A stretch of DNA of 12,153 nt. Origin: an uncultured Eubacteriales bacterium. GTDB lineage: Bacteria > Bacillota > Clostridia > Eubacteriales > Anaerofustaceae. Positions 1 through 6,878 of the stretch are shown here, piece by piece (positions within the stretch are counted from its first letter, which is position 1; the number at the start of each line of letters is the position of its first letter). The stretch is taken from positions 1-12,153 of the forward strand of contig CADBPP010000147.1 in assembly GCA_902796565.1 (NCBI GenBank), in the 5' to 3' direction. The position numbers were made by a program, and so were the translations under genes. The notes beneath the pieces were generated by a model, which was not told the origin of the DNA, did not search any database, and saw only the letters and a program-made list of their open reading frames with translations.

Positions 1-299
1 AGATCCAGGGCGACCGAAAACATCACGGTGCCGAAAAGGGTCCTCACAAGGGCCCTGAGCCCCTCCCATCTCCACTGGATGATGAACCAGGGAACGGAGA
101 GGAGCAGTGTGCACAGACCCACGGGAAAGCCCGTGAGGTAGAATACCACCGCGGCGATACCGGAAAAGCCTCCCGGGGCCAGCATGTGGGGACGGCAGAA
201 CATGTTGAAGCCCGCCGCCATCAGGAAGCATCCCGCCGTCACCATGGTATAGTCCAGTATTATCCTGAGGATCCTTTTTATGTTATGTCCTTTTGCCAT
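1..299 (-). CDS. YitT family membrane protein (5' part, runs off the window)
   Basis: The reverse strand from the ATG at 299 reads 99 codons without a stop and leaves the window. It begins MAKGHNIKRILRIILDYTMV. It continues with hydrophobic segments around residues 16-30, 40-57 and 58-75, including the stretch PHMLAPGGFSGIAAVV and the YLTGFPVGL loop. This pattern (a short basic N-terminus, then a helix ending in 'PxxLAPGGxSGIA') is typical of the N-terminal half of the YitT/DUF161 family, predicted multi-pass membrane proteins of unsettled function, usually about 280-300 residues with a C-terminal DUF2179 domain that lies outside this window. An AGGA ribosome site (306-309) sits 6 nt before the ATG. 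A terminator-like hairpin lies just upstream, so expression may depend on read-through from the DUF1858 gene or on a promoter I cannot see. The family call is firm; the substrate is unknown. Confidence 0.85.
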   Translation of the reverse strand, partial: MAKGHNIKRILRIILDYTMVTAGCFLMAAGFNMFCRPHMLAPGGFSGIAAVVFYLTGFPVGLCTLLLSVPWFIIQWRWEGLRALVRTLFGTVMFSVALD

Positions 300-310
300 G
301 CCGTGTCCTT

Positions 311-346
311 TAAAAAAGCAAACTGCCAACCGAACGGTTGACAGTT
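311..346 (-). terminator. Rho-independent terminator after the DUF1858 gene
   Basis: Arms 321-332 and 335-346 are complementary over 12 positions with one G-T wobble. Realistically this gives 11 pairs closing a 4-nt loop. Read on the minus strand, the hairpin is followed by TTTGCTTTTTT. It lies between the DUF1858 stop and the YitT ribosome site, so it ends the small gene's transcript or limits read-through into YitT. Confidence 0.8.
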
Positions 347-371
347 CACAGATCGTATGAAACTTCTTTAC

Positions 372-563
372 TTATGCAACACTGTCATTAAGGGCACGCA
401 TAAGGTTGTCGATGTTGATGTTATGCGCGGCTGCGCCTGCTGCTATGTTCTCGAAATGAGCGGCTGCGCATCCGATGCATCCCATACCGTAGACCTGGAA
501 TACAGGAATGGTCTGGGGATACTTCTGAACGACCTCTAAGATTGTCATTTCCTTGGTAAGCAT
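372..563 (-). CDS. DUF1858 domain protein, small CxxC redox-type protein
   Basis: This 63-residue protein begins MLTKEMTILEVVQKYP and holds the motif VYGMGCIGC, with C29 and C32 forming a CxxC pair. It then reads AAAHFENIAAGAAAHNINID. This is the whole DUF1858 / 'hybrid-cluster-protein-associated redox disulfide' domain, usually 60-75 residues: an N-terminal helix for 'xTIxExxxKYP', a loop with the two cysteines, and a C-terminal helix pair. The family is widespread in anaerobes. A thiol-redox or metal-linked role is presumed from the cysteines but not established. The start is supported by GAGGTGG (571-577 on the plus strand) 7 nt before the ATG and by a promoter upstream. The gene has its own terminator and is divergent from the DegV gene. 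No partner gene such as the hybrid cluster protein is visible here. Confidence 0.88.
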   Translation of the reverse strand: MLTKEMTILEVVQKYPQTIPVFQVYGMGCIGCAAAHFENIAAGAAAHNINIDNLMRALNDSVA

Positions 564-598
564 TCTTGCACCACCTCGTTTTTCTATATTGTACTTAT

Positions 599-625
599 AT
601 TATATCCCATCGGTGGGGAAATCAA
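599..625 (-). promoter_or_regulatory. Promoter of the DUF1858 gene
   Basis: On the minus strand a perfect TATAAT lies at 604-599. A TTGATT-like -35 lies at 625-620 with a short 15-nt spacer (TCTTGA would give 17). The predicted start of RNA is near 592, leaving a leader of about 29 nt. Within the spacer, CCCA (606-609) and TGGG (614-617) form a small dyad, too short to call an operator. Confidence 0.6.
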
Positions 626-685
626 GATTAAAAATTAAATAATGGATAAAGATTTGGCAAAGAAAACTGCTGTACAATGGCACTG

Positions 686-694
686 TGCTATAAT
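686..694 (+). promoter_or_regulatory. Extended -10 promoter of the DegV gene
   Basis: TGC TATAAT is a perfect -10 hexamer (689-694) with the TGn extension (686-688). No good -35 lies at the right distance. The predicted RNA start is near 701, giving a leader of about 38 nt before the ATG at 739. Confidence 0.65.
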
Positions 695-738
695 ACATAG
701 AGCAAAATTGAACGATAAGAGATAAGGCAACAAAAGAC

Positions 739-1626
739 ATGAGTGACTACGTTATTATGACCGATTCGTCCTGCGATCTGCCTCAGCAGACTGCAGACGA
801 GCTGGGGATAAGGGTACTGCCCCTGGCTATAACCACCCAGGATGACAGGGTCTACAGGAATTATCTGGACGGAAGGGAGATATCCTTCGAAGATTTCTAC
901 AGCCGCCTGAGGGCGGGAGAGCGCATCACCACCTCCGCCGTCAACATGGGCGAATTCATAGAAGCCATGGAGCCCATAGTAAGGGACGGAAAGGACATAC
1001 TGATGCTGGCCTTCTCCTCGGGCCTTTCCACCACCTGCAACTCCGCGGTTCTTGCCGCCAAGGAGATGGAGGACAAGTATCCCGGGCGCAGGGTCATAGT
1101 GGTGGATACCCTGGCCGCGTCCCTGGGACAGGGCCTTCTGGTATACCTCACCGCGAAAAAAGCTTCCCGTGAGGGGCTGAGCCTTGATGAGGCTGCGGAT
1201 TTCGCGGAGAATATAAAGCTCAAATGCATCCACTGGTTCACCGTCGCGGACCTTGACCAGCTCAAGAGAGGCGGGAGGATCTCTCCCACCACCGCCGTCG
1301 TGGGCAACCTCCTGGGGATCAAGCCGGTGCTTTTCGTCGACAACGCGGGACACCTGATACCGAAGTTCAAGGTCAAGGGCCGCCAGGCGAGCCTCAGGAA
1401 GATGGCGGAGCTGATGAAGGAACATTTCGATCACGGGAGCCCCGACCAGGCGGTGTTCATCAGCCACGGGGACTGCATCGACGACGTAAGGTATCTTACG
1501 GAACAGATACGTTCCGAAACGGGTTTTGAGGGGGATATCGTAGTGAACTATGTGGGACCCGTCATAGCTTCCCATTCGGGAGCGGGAACGGTGGCTCTCT
1601 TCTTCGTGGGAGACGCCAGGGAATGA
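739..1626 (+). CDS. DegV family protein (FakB-type fatty-acid-binding protein)
   Basis: This 295-residue protein is close to the usual family length (about 280-290). It carries the expected motifs in order: TDSSCDLP (8-14), TSAVN (65-69), the fatty-acid-carboxylate loop FSSGLSTTCNSA (92-103), LKRGGRIS (175-182) and, near the end, SHSGAGTVALFF (278-289). In characterised homologues FakB binds a fatty acid and presents it to the kinase FakA, whose acyl-phosphate product feeds phospholipid synthesis by PlsX/PlsY. No FakA gene is in this window, so the partner is encoded elsewhere. The ribosome site is weak (AAGG at 724-727, 11 nt from the ATG), but the motif TDSS fixes the reading frame near the start. 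A promoter upstream and a strong terminator downstream make it a single-gene unit. Which fatty acid it binds cannot be read from the sequence. Confidence 0.93.
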   Translation: MSDYVIMTDSSCDLPQQTADELGIRVLPLAITTQDDRVYRNYLDGREISFEDFYSRLRAGERITTSAVNMGEFIEAMEPIVRDGKDILMLAFSSGLSTTCNSAVLAAKEMEDKYPGRRVIVVDTLAASLGQGLLVYLTAKKASREGLSLDEAADFAENIKLKCIHWFTVADLDQLKRGGRISPTTAVVGNLLGIKPVLFVDNAGHLIPKFKVKGRQASLRKMAELMKEHFDHGSPDQAVFISHGDCIDDVRYLTEQIRSETGFEGDIVVNYVGPVIASHSGAGTVALFFVGDARE

Positions 1627-1633
1627 CATTCCG

Positions 1634-1658
1634 GGACACGCCCAGGCGTGTCCTTTTT
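1634..1658 (+). terminator. Rho-independent terminator after the DegV gene
   Basis: GGACACGC (1634-1641) pairs with GCGTGTCC (1646-1653) around the loop CCAG and is followed by TTTTTGCTTTATT. It lies 8 nt after the DegV stop codon. Confidence 0.92.
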
Positions 1659-1675
1659 GCTTTATTATTGAGAAT

Positions 1676-1710
1676 GTATGTGATGTCATACAGCTCCTGT
1701 ATGCTATAAT
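1676..1710 (+). promoter_or_regulatory. Promoter with embedded dyad, upstream of the first vanY-like gene
   Basis: The extended -10 TGC TATAAT occupies 1702-1710. A -7 position at 1710 puts +1 at 1717, exactly the A of the ATG, so the transcript is probably leaderless. A perfect inverted repeat, CATACAG-CTC-CTGTATG (1687-1703), fills the space between where a -35 would be and the -10 box. A further GTATG half-site lies at 1676-1680. No good -35 is present. The dyad is placed where a repressor or a MerR-like activator would act, but no regulator gene is nearby to identify it. Confidence 0.6.
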
Positions 1711-1716
1711 TCAACT

Positions 1717-2757
1717 ATGAAGACAAAGAAAAAAAGGATACGCATAAAACTCAGGGATCCGGGAAAGCTCCTTCGCGCCGTCCTGGCGCTGGTACTGGTG
1801 ATCGCTCTCGTCATCGCCGTGCCGAAGGCGCTGTCACGTACCGGTGAAGGGAAGATAAAGCTCTCGCAGTATCCCCTCCTTAAGAGCACTCTGGAGACCG
1901 CGGGCATCAGAACGTCCCGCTCCGTAAGGGGGGGCTTCACAGCGGAGAACCTCACCACGCAGAAGTGCATGCTGGGAGGATGCGTCTGTATCGCCTTTGA
2001 GATACCTTCCTCAAAGGGAGAGCCCCTCTTTATTTCCCGGGACATTAAGATCACCGACGCGGGGGGCCTCAGCATCGCCTCCCCGAACTGCCTTATGCTT
2101 TCCTCCACGGGAAAGCATACCGTGAGCGTGAGCTACCTGGACTATTCCGCGACGATGGAGTTCGAGGTGGTGCCCCCCACTCCCGACGGGCTCTATGCGA
2201 AGACCCTTCTCATAAACAGGTATTCCGCGGTGGGAGAGACCTATGTGGCCGGGACCCTGGTGGTCCGCGACGACGTGGAGTACGCCTACGGCACGGAGGA
2301 CGGGGTGAGCCGCCTGGAAAAGGAGACCGCACAGGCCCTGCATGACATGCTGGACGCGGCCCTTGCAGAAGGATATGTCCTTTACGCCCTTTCCGGGTAC
2401 CGGGACTACAATGAGCAGAAGGAGCTGTACGCTGAAGCGGGAGGATCATCCCAGGTCTCTGTGGCGCCCCCGGGCTCCAGCGAGCACCAGAGCGGCCTGG
2501 CCATAGACATCTCCTGGGGGGAGAGCTACTACTATCTCTCCGAGGACATGGAGGACACCGCCGAGTACAGCTGGCTGATGGAGCACTGCTTCGATTACGG
2601 CTTCATCCTCAGGTATCCCAAGGGATACGAGAGGATAACCGGATATGAATTCGAGCCCTGGCACTTCCGCTACATCGGAGTGGATGCCGCCCTGGAATAC
2701 AGGGATCTGGGATGCCGCACCCTCGAGGAATACTGCGCGGAGCCGAGGAACCAATGA
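1717..2757 (+). CDS. VanY-like D-alanyl-D-alanine carboxypeptidase (peptidase M15B), membrane-anchored
   Basis: This 346-residue protein has a very basic N-terminus (MKTKKKRIRIKLRD), a single hydrophobic anchor (about 19-36) and an extracytoplasmic region of about 120 residues rich in predicted beta strand. The M15 peptidase domain follows (about 160-340). Visible zinc ligands are H257 and D264 in SSEHQSGLAID and H316 in EFEPWHFRY; E313 of the same motif is the expected catalytic base. SGYRDYNEQ (226-234) carries the conserved arginine. The family removes the C-terminal D-Ala from peptidoglycan stem peptides at the outer face of the membrane. There is no Shine-Dalgarno before the ATG, and no later start keeps the membrane anchor, so the gene is probably read from a leaderless mRNA. 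Its stop overlaps the RlmH start (ATGA). No VanR/S/H/A/X genes adjoin, so a resistance role is not indicated. Confidence 0.9.
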   Translation: MKTKKKRIRIKLRDPGKLLRAVLALVLVIALVIAVPKALSRTGEGKIKLSQYPLLKSTLETAGIRTSRSVRGGFTAENLTTQKCMLGGCVCIAFEIPSSKGEPLFISRDIKITDAGGLSIASPNCLMLSSTGKHTVSVSYLDYSATMEFEVVPPTPDGLYAKTLLINRYSAVGETYVAGTLVVRDDVEYAYGTEDGVSRLEKETAQALHDMLDAALAEGYVLYALSGYRDYNEQKELYAEAGGSSQVSVAPPGSSEHQSGLAIDISWGESYYYLSEDMEDTAEYSWLMEHCFDYGFILRYPKGYERITGYEFEPWHFRYIGVDAALEYRDLGCRTLEEYCAEPRNQ

Positions 2758-3215
2758 TCACCGTGATCGCCGTCGGAAAGCTGAAAAACGACGCCTTCAG
2801 GGTCCTGACCGACGATTACATGAAGAGGATATCCCGCTTCATGAAGATATCCCTCACCGAGGTGGCGGACCGGGACTGCGACAGCGAAGGGGAGGCCGCC
2901 GTGGAAAAGGAGGGGGAGGATATTTTGAAGAGGATCCCCGAACGTTCCTACGTCATCAGCTGCACTCCCGAGGGACGCGCCATGGACAGCGTGGCCTTCG
3001 CGGAGCGTCTGCAGGGGATATTCAATTCCTCCGTCAGCGACATATGCTTCATAATAGGAGGCAGCGCCGGTCTTTCCGATAAAGTCAAGAAAAGGAGCGA
3101 CATGCTTCTGAGCTTCTCTTCCTTCACATTTGCCCACAATCTATTCAGGGTGATACTGACGGAACAGATCTACAGGGCATTCAAGATAATCAACCATGAA
3201 AAGTACCACAAATAA
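2754..3215 (+). CDS. rlmH: Ribosomal RNA large subunit methyltransferase H (23S rRNA pseudouridine-1915 N3)
   Basis: This 153-residue protein starts MITVIAVGKLK, the usual RlmH N-terminus (family length about 155-160). It carries the SPOUT-fold S-adenosylmethionine-binding knot: FIIGGSAGLSD (about 101-111), then FAHNLFRVILTEQIYRAFKI and the hallmark C-terminus HEKYHK. RlmH acts in the cytoplasm on assembled 70S ribosomes, methylating the N3 of pseudouridine at position 1915 in helix 69 of 23S rRNA. I chose the ATG at 2754, which overlaps the preceding stop as ATGA, because GAGGA (2745-2749) lies just upstream and the family N-terminus begins there; a longer reading from 2712 would add residues unlike the family. 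The last 20 nt overlap the next gene. It sits between two paralogous VanY-like peptidases, probably co-transcribed with both. Confidence 0.95.
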   Translation: MITVIAVGKLKNDAFRVLTDDYMKRISRFMKISLTEVADRDCDSEGEAAVEKEGEDILKRIPERSYVISCTPEGRAMDSVAFAERLQGIFNSSVSDICFIIGGSAGLSDKVKKRSDMLLSFSSFTFAHNLFRVILTEQIYRAFKIINHEKYHK

Positions 3216-4281
3216 GAAGATTGTAAAGGTGAACAGGAAGAGGACCAGGACAGCCGCGATCATCTGCTTCGTCGTCCTGGTGGGGCTGGCAGCGGCAGTG
3301 ATGCTGCTGGGCGGAGGCCTGACGATCGGCGGCGGGAACGGCGCCGGCCTCAGGGAAGCTTCCGCTGTCATAAAGCCCATAGAGCCGGGGCCCCTGTGCG
3401 GGATGCCGCTTCTCAGGGAGAGGCTGAAGAGCGAGGGGGCGGACATCAACCGCATCGCCTCCGTGGATATAGTCATGAGAAACGCCTCGAAGAACGATCT
3501 GGTCTACGGCGCCGTGGTGTACTTCACGGTCAGGACTACTTCCCTTGACGGCACCCAAAAGGACTATTCCTCCCCCGTGTCCTTCAGCGACACCCAGGGG
3601 CTCTCCACACTGCACAACGACATCCTGGTGCTGGATGAGCAGGGGAGCTTTTCCGTATCGGTCAGCGCGCTGGAACTGAAAAAGACCTTCGACATAACGG
3701 TCTCGAAGCAGCAGGACCTGTATAACCCGATCCTTCTGATCAACAAGACCGCCAGAGTCCCCTCGGATTACGTGGCGGGATATCTTTCCACCCGATGGGA
3801 CATCGACTACGTATACGGTTCCTCGGACGAGGTGAGCCTGATGGCGGAGGAGGCCATGGAGCATTTTGCCGCCATGAGCGCCGCGGCATCGGAGGCCGGC
3901 GTCAGCCTCTACTTCCTCTCCGGACACCGGGATTACGCCCTGCAGGAGGAGCTGTACTACCGCGCCGGCGGGGAGAACCAGACGGACACCGCACCTCCGG
4001 GAGCCAGCGAGCATCAGAGCGGGCTGTGCGTGGACGTTACCTGGGACGACAACCGCTACGGCCTCTACCAGGGGATGGAGGACTCATGGGGCTTCGAATG
4101 GCTCCACGCCCACTGCTATGAATACGGGTTCATCCTGCGCTACCCGAAGGGGTACGAGGATGTGACGGGATATGATTACGAGCCGTGGCACTACCGCTAC
4201 ATTGGGGTGGAGGCCGCCCTCGAATTCAGGGACACGGGCTGCGTCACCCTGGAGGAATACAGCGCCGACAAGACGATATAG
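3196..4281 (+). CDS. Second VanY-like D-alanyl-D-alanine carboxypeptidase (peptidase M15B)
   Basis: This 361-residue paralogue of the gene at 1717 has the same layout: basic N-terminus, one membrane anchor (about 19-39), an extracytoplasmic beta-rich region (about 70-170) and the M15 domain (about 178-350). Zinc ligands H273 and D280 (ASEHQSGLCVD) and H332, with catalytic E329 (YEPWHYRY), are all present, as is LSGHRDY (241-247), so it should be active. The two proteins match closely over the catalytic domain (shared GFILRYPKGYE, RYIGV, TLEEY) but little in the region before it, which suggests an old duplication with different partners or targets. The start overlaps rlmH by 20 nt. An in-frame TAA at 3187 rules out an earlier start. 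The ribosome site is poor, so translation may be coupled to rlmH. Confidence 0.88.
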   Translation: MKSTTNKKIVKVNRKRTRTAAIICFVVLVGLAAAVMLLGGGLTIGGGNGAGLREASAVIKPIEPGPLCGMPLLRERLKSEGADINRIASVDIVMRNASKNDLVYGAVVYFTVRTTSLDGTQKDYSSPVSFSDTQGLSTLHNDILVLDEQGSFSVSVSALELKKTFDITVSKQQDLYNPILLINKTARVPSDYVAGYLSTRWDIDYVYGSSDEVSLMAEEAMEHFAAMSAAASEAGVSLYFLSGHRDYALQEELYYRAGGENQTDTAPPGASEHQSGLCVDVTWDDNRYGLYQGMEDSWGFEWLHAHCYEYGFILRYPKGYEDVTGYDYEPWHYRYIGVEAALEFRDTGCVTLEEYSADKTI

Positions 4282-4310
4282 TAAAAGAGAGAAGACGGAG
4301 GAAGAAAACA

Positions 4311-5492
4311 ATGTACAGGATCCTTACCACCCACAACATAGACAAAAGCGGTCTGGACGTGCTGGAGCGCGCAGGCTTTGAATACTCGGTGGACATGAGC
4401 GCCTACCAGGGGATACTCCTCAAGGGCCGGGACATCAACGACATGCACTTCGGTGACGACGTGCTGGCGATAGCCAGGGCCGGTGCCCATGTCTCCAACG
4501 TGCCGGTGAAGGAATGCAACGAGGCCGGCATCGTGGTGTTCTACACCCCGGGAGCCAACGCCAACGCCGTGAAGGAGCTCACCCTCGCTTCCCTGATCCT
4601 CGCATCAAGAAACATCATCGGCGCCGCGAACTACGCATCCTCCCTTTCCGCGGAAGAGGACGCGGCGGCAGCGGCGGAAAAGCACAAGGCCGAATACTGC
4701 GGCAGCGAGATAGCCGGCAGGACCCTCGGGGTGATAGGACTTGGTTCCGTGGGCTCCATGGTGGCGGAGAGCGCCCTGGCCCTGGGGATGAAGGTCATAG
4801 GATACGATCCCTACATAGACGTGGCCAGCGCCTGGAACCTTCCCGGCGGAGTGGAAAGAGCGACGGACGTCAGGGATATGATATCCGTCTGCGACTATGT
4901 CACGGTCCACGTTCCCTCCAATCCCGGCACCGACAGGCAGATCAACCGGGCCTTCCTCGATTCCATGAAGGAAGGTGCTGCCCTGATCAACAATTCCTCC
5001 GCGGATATCGCGGTGGCTTCGGATGTAAAGGAGGCTCTGCTCTCCGGCAGGCTGAGCTGCTACGTGACGGATTTCCCCGTGGCACAGCTCTGCGGAGTGA
5101 AGGGGGCCATAGTGCTGCCCCATATCGGCAGCGAGACGCTGGAAACGGAGGAGAAAAGCTCCGCCATGGCGGCCAAGGCCCTCGCGGACTACCTGCTTTA
5201 CGGAAACATACGCAATTCACTGAACTTCCCCAACTGCGTTATGCCCTGGAGGAAGAGGACCAGGATATCCATAGTGAACTTCAACGTGCCCAGCATGATC
5301 AGCATGATGACCACCATCGTGGCGAAGGAGGGCATCAACATCGAGAACATGCTCAACAGCAGCCGCGGCAACATAGCGTACACCCTTATCGACGTGGACG
5401 CTCCCGCTTCAAAGTGCCGCAGGCTCGTGGATGAGCTGAGGCAGGTCGGAGGCATCGTAAGGGTGAGACTTATCCAGGGAGGAGAACAGTAA
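4311..5492 (+). CDS. serA: SerA-type D-3-phosphoglycerate dehydrogenase with C-terminal ACT domain (active-site Arg position is Ser)
   Basis: This 393-residue protein belongs to the D-2-hydroxyacid dehydrogenase family, in the short ACT-domain form common in Clostridia. Residues 1-95 and about 290-310 form the substrate domain (SNVPVKECNEAGIVVFYTPGANANAVKEL). Residues 100-285 form the NAD domain, with GLGSVG (143-148) and D166 for the ribose. PHIGSE carries catalytic H271. Residues 318-390 are an ACT domain. SerA oxidises 3-phosphoglycerate to 3-phosphohydroxypyruvate, the first step of serine synthesis. Oddly, where the family has N-x-[AS]-R for the substrate carboxylate, this protein reads INNSSADI, with S230 at the arginine position. 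It may act on another substrate or be impaired. The start at 4311 follows GGAGGA (4297-4302) with 8 nt spacing; the frame stays open upstream but lacks family sequence there. No serC or serB is in the window. Confidence 0.85.
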   Translation: MYRILTTHNIDKSGLDVLERAGFEYSVDMSAYQGILLKGRDINDMHFGDDVLAIARAGAHVSNVPVKECNEAGIVVFYTPGANANAVKELTLASLILASRNIIGAANYASSLSAEEDAAAAAEKHKAEYCGSEIAGRTLGVIGLGSVGSMVAESALALGMKVIGYDPYIDVASAWNLPGGVERATDVRDMISVCDYVTVHVPSNPGTDRQINRAFLDSMKEGAALINNSSADIAVASDVKEALLSGRLSCYVTDFPVAQLCGVKGAIVLPHIGSETLETEEKSSAMAAKALADYLLYGNIRNSLNFPNCVMPWRKRTRISIVNFNVPSMISMMTTIVAKEGINIENMLNSSRGNIAYTLIDVDAPASKCRRLVDELRQVGGIVRVRLIQGGEQ

Positions 5493-6725
5493 GTGGCCCG
5501 CATAAGAGAATTCAAAGCTACAAGACCTGCGCCGGACTGCGCCTCCCGGGTCGCTGCGCTGCCCTATGATGTCATGGACGAAAAGGAAGCGAGAGCCATG
5601 GCGCAGGCGGAGCCTCTCAGCTTCATAACGGTGGACCGCGCCGAGACCGCCTTTCCCCCGGGAAGCGTCTCCTTCAATGACCCCGCCGTATACGAAAAGG
5701 CCGCGGAGATCCTTAAGGGCATGAAGGATAAGGGCGTACTCATAAGGGATGAGGAGGCCTGTTTCTACATATACCGCGAGGATGACGGCGACCACGTCCA
5801 GAACGGGGTGGTGGCCACCCTCAGCATAGACGATTACATCGGCGGCAGGATAAAGAAGCACGAACTGACCCGTCCCGACAAGGAGGACGACAGGGTCAGG
5901 CACATCGAGGCCTGCCGCGCCCATACCGGGCCCATCTTCGTCGTCTACCGAAGAGACGGGAGCGTAAGGGAAATCATTTCCCGTATAACCTCCGGGGAGA
6001 GCCTGTACGATTTCACGGACAGCCGCGGTGTGAAAAACACCGTCTGGAAGGCCGGAAAAGAGGAGTCGGCTGCCCTCGGGAAAGCCTTCGCGGGCGTGGA
6101 GAGCCTCTACATCGCGGACGGGCATCACCGCAACGCCGCCGCGGTCAGGGTCGGCCTTGAGCGAAGATCCGCAGGGGAGGATCCCTCAGCGGAGAGCTCC
6201 TGGTACCTGGCGGTACTGGTGCCGGACGATGAAGTGAGGATACTGGATTACAACCGGGTCGTGTCGACCCTCAATTCCAGAAGCCCCGGGGAGATCGTGT
6301 CCCTTCTTGGAAAGGACTTCGAAGTGAAGCGCGTATCCGCTTCCGATGAAGCGAGACCGAAGGAAAAGCACTCCTTCGCCATGTACCTGGACGGCAAATG
6401 GTACTCCCTGAGGTATACCGGGGAAGAAAGGCCCGACCCCATAGCGGACCTGGACGTATCGATCCTTGAGGAAAAGATCCTTTCACCGGTACTGGGGATC
6501 AGCGACGAGCGCAGCGATCCCGCGATAGATTTCGTCGGGGGAGCCAGGGGATACGCCGAGCTGGAGAGAAGGGTGGACGACGGCAGGGCGAAGGCAGCCT
6601 TCGGGCTCTATCCCACTTCCATATCGGACATCATGGACGTGGCGGACGGGGGAGGCATCATGCCCCCGAAATCCACCTGGTTCGAGCCGAAGCTGCTCAG
6701 CGGACTGTTCATCCACGAATTCTGA
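5493..6725 (+). CDS. DUF1015 family protein, linked to serA
   Basis: This 410-residue protein has the usual DUF1015 length. It shows the family's landmarks: an N-terminal VAALPYDVMDEKEA (20-33), KKHELTRPDKEDDR (121-134) and IADGHHRNAA (207-216, with D209, H211, H212 and R213), ending in a WFEPKLLSGLF region. The biochemical activity of the family is not established to my knowledge. The DG-x-H-R signature resembles that of ParB-fold enzymes such as the free serine kinase SerK, and the gene often follows serA in Clostridia, so a role in serine metabolism is a reasonable inference only. The start is a GTG immediately after the serA stop, backed by AGGGAGGAG (5476-5484) 8 nt upstream, so the two genes are surely one transcript. 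It is the last gene before a strong terminator. Confidence 0.87.
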   Translation: MARIREFKATRPAPDCASRVAALPYDVMDEKEARAMAQAEPLSFITVDRAETAFPPGSVSFNDPAVYEKAAEILKGMKDKGVLIRDEEACFYIYREDDGDHVQNGVVATLSIDDYIGGRIKKHELTRPDKEDDRVRHIEACRAHTGPIFVVYRRDGSVREIISRITSGESLYDFTDSRGVKNTVWKAGKEESAALGKAFAGVESLYIADGHHRNAAAVRVGLERRSAGEDPSAESSWYLAVLVPDDEVRILDYNRVVSTLNSRSPGEIVSLLGKDFEVKRVSASDEARPKEKHSFAMYLDGKWYSLRYTGEERPDPIADLDVSILEEKILSPVLGISDERSDPAIDFVGGARGYAELERRVDDGRAKAAFGLYPTSISDIMDVADGGGIMPPKSTWFEPKLLSGLFIHEF

Positions 6726-6748
6726 GATCCGCTTGTCTTAATGAGACG

Positions 6749-6791
6749 AAAATGCCGTTTTGGATTTTTAAATTAGGCAAAACGGCATTTT
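6749..6791 (+). terminator. Strong terminator hairpin after the DUF1015 gene
   Basis: AAAATGCCGTTTTG (6749-6762) and CAAAACGGCATTTT (6778-6791) are perfectly complementary over 14 bp around a 15-nt loop. The A-rich left arm and T-rich right arm let it work in either direction. It closes the vanY-like to DUF1015 operon and insulates the transporter promoter that follows. Confidence 0.9.
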
Positions 6792-6805
6792 ATCCTGGTC
6801 CGTTA

Positions 6806-6834
6806 TTGACAAACACAGGAAATGGGGCTATGAT
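6806..6834 (+). promoter_or_regulatory. Consensus promoter of the livJ operon leader
   Basis: A perfect TTGACA (6806-6811), a 17-nt spacer and TATGAT (6829-6834, five of six consensus bases) make this the best promoter in the window. The predicted RNA start is near 6841, about 280 nt before livJ and 38 nt before the small leader ORF. A second TATAAT at 6839-6844 lacks a matching -35. Confidence 0.85.
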
Positions 6835-6878
6835 TACTTATAATAAAAAGCTGCCGTAAGACGGAAAGGAGAGGACAT

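Noticed and set aside
688..1689. A 333-codon open frame on the minus strand opposite the DegV gene.
   Set aside because: It crosses the DegV promoter and terminator, and its translation shows no recognisable domain; the DegV motifs on the plus strand are clear.
1717..4281. A vancomycin-resistance (van) cluster, because of the VanY-like genes.
   Set aside because: No VanH, VanA/B ligase, VanX, or VanR/VanS genes are adjacent. M15B carboxypeptidases are common housekeeping enzymes.
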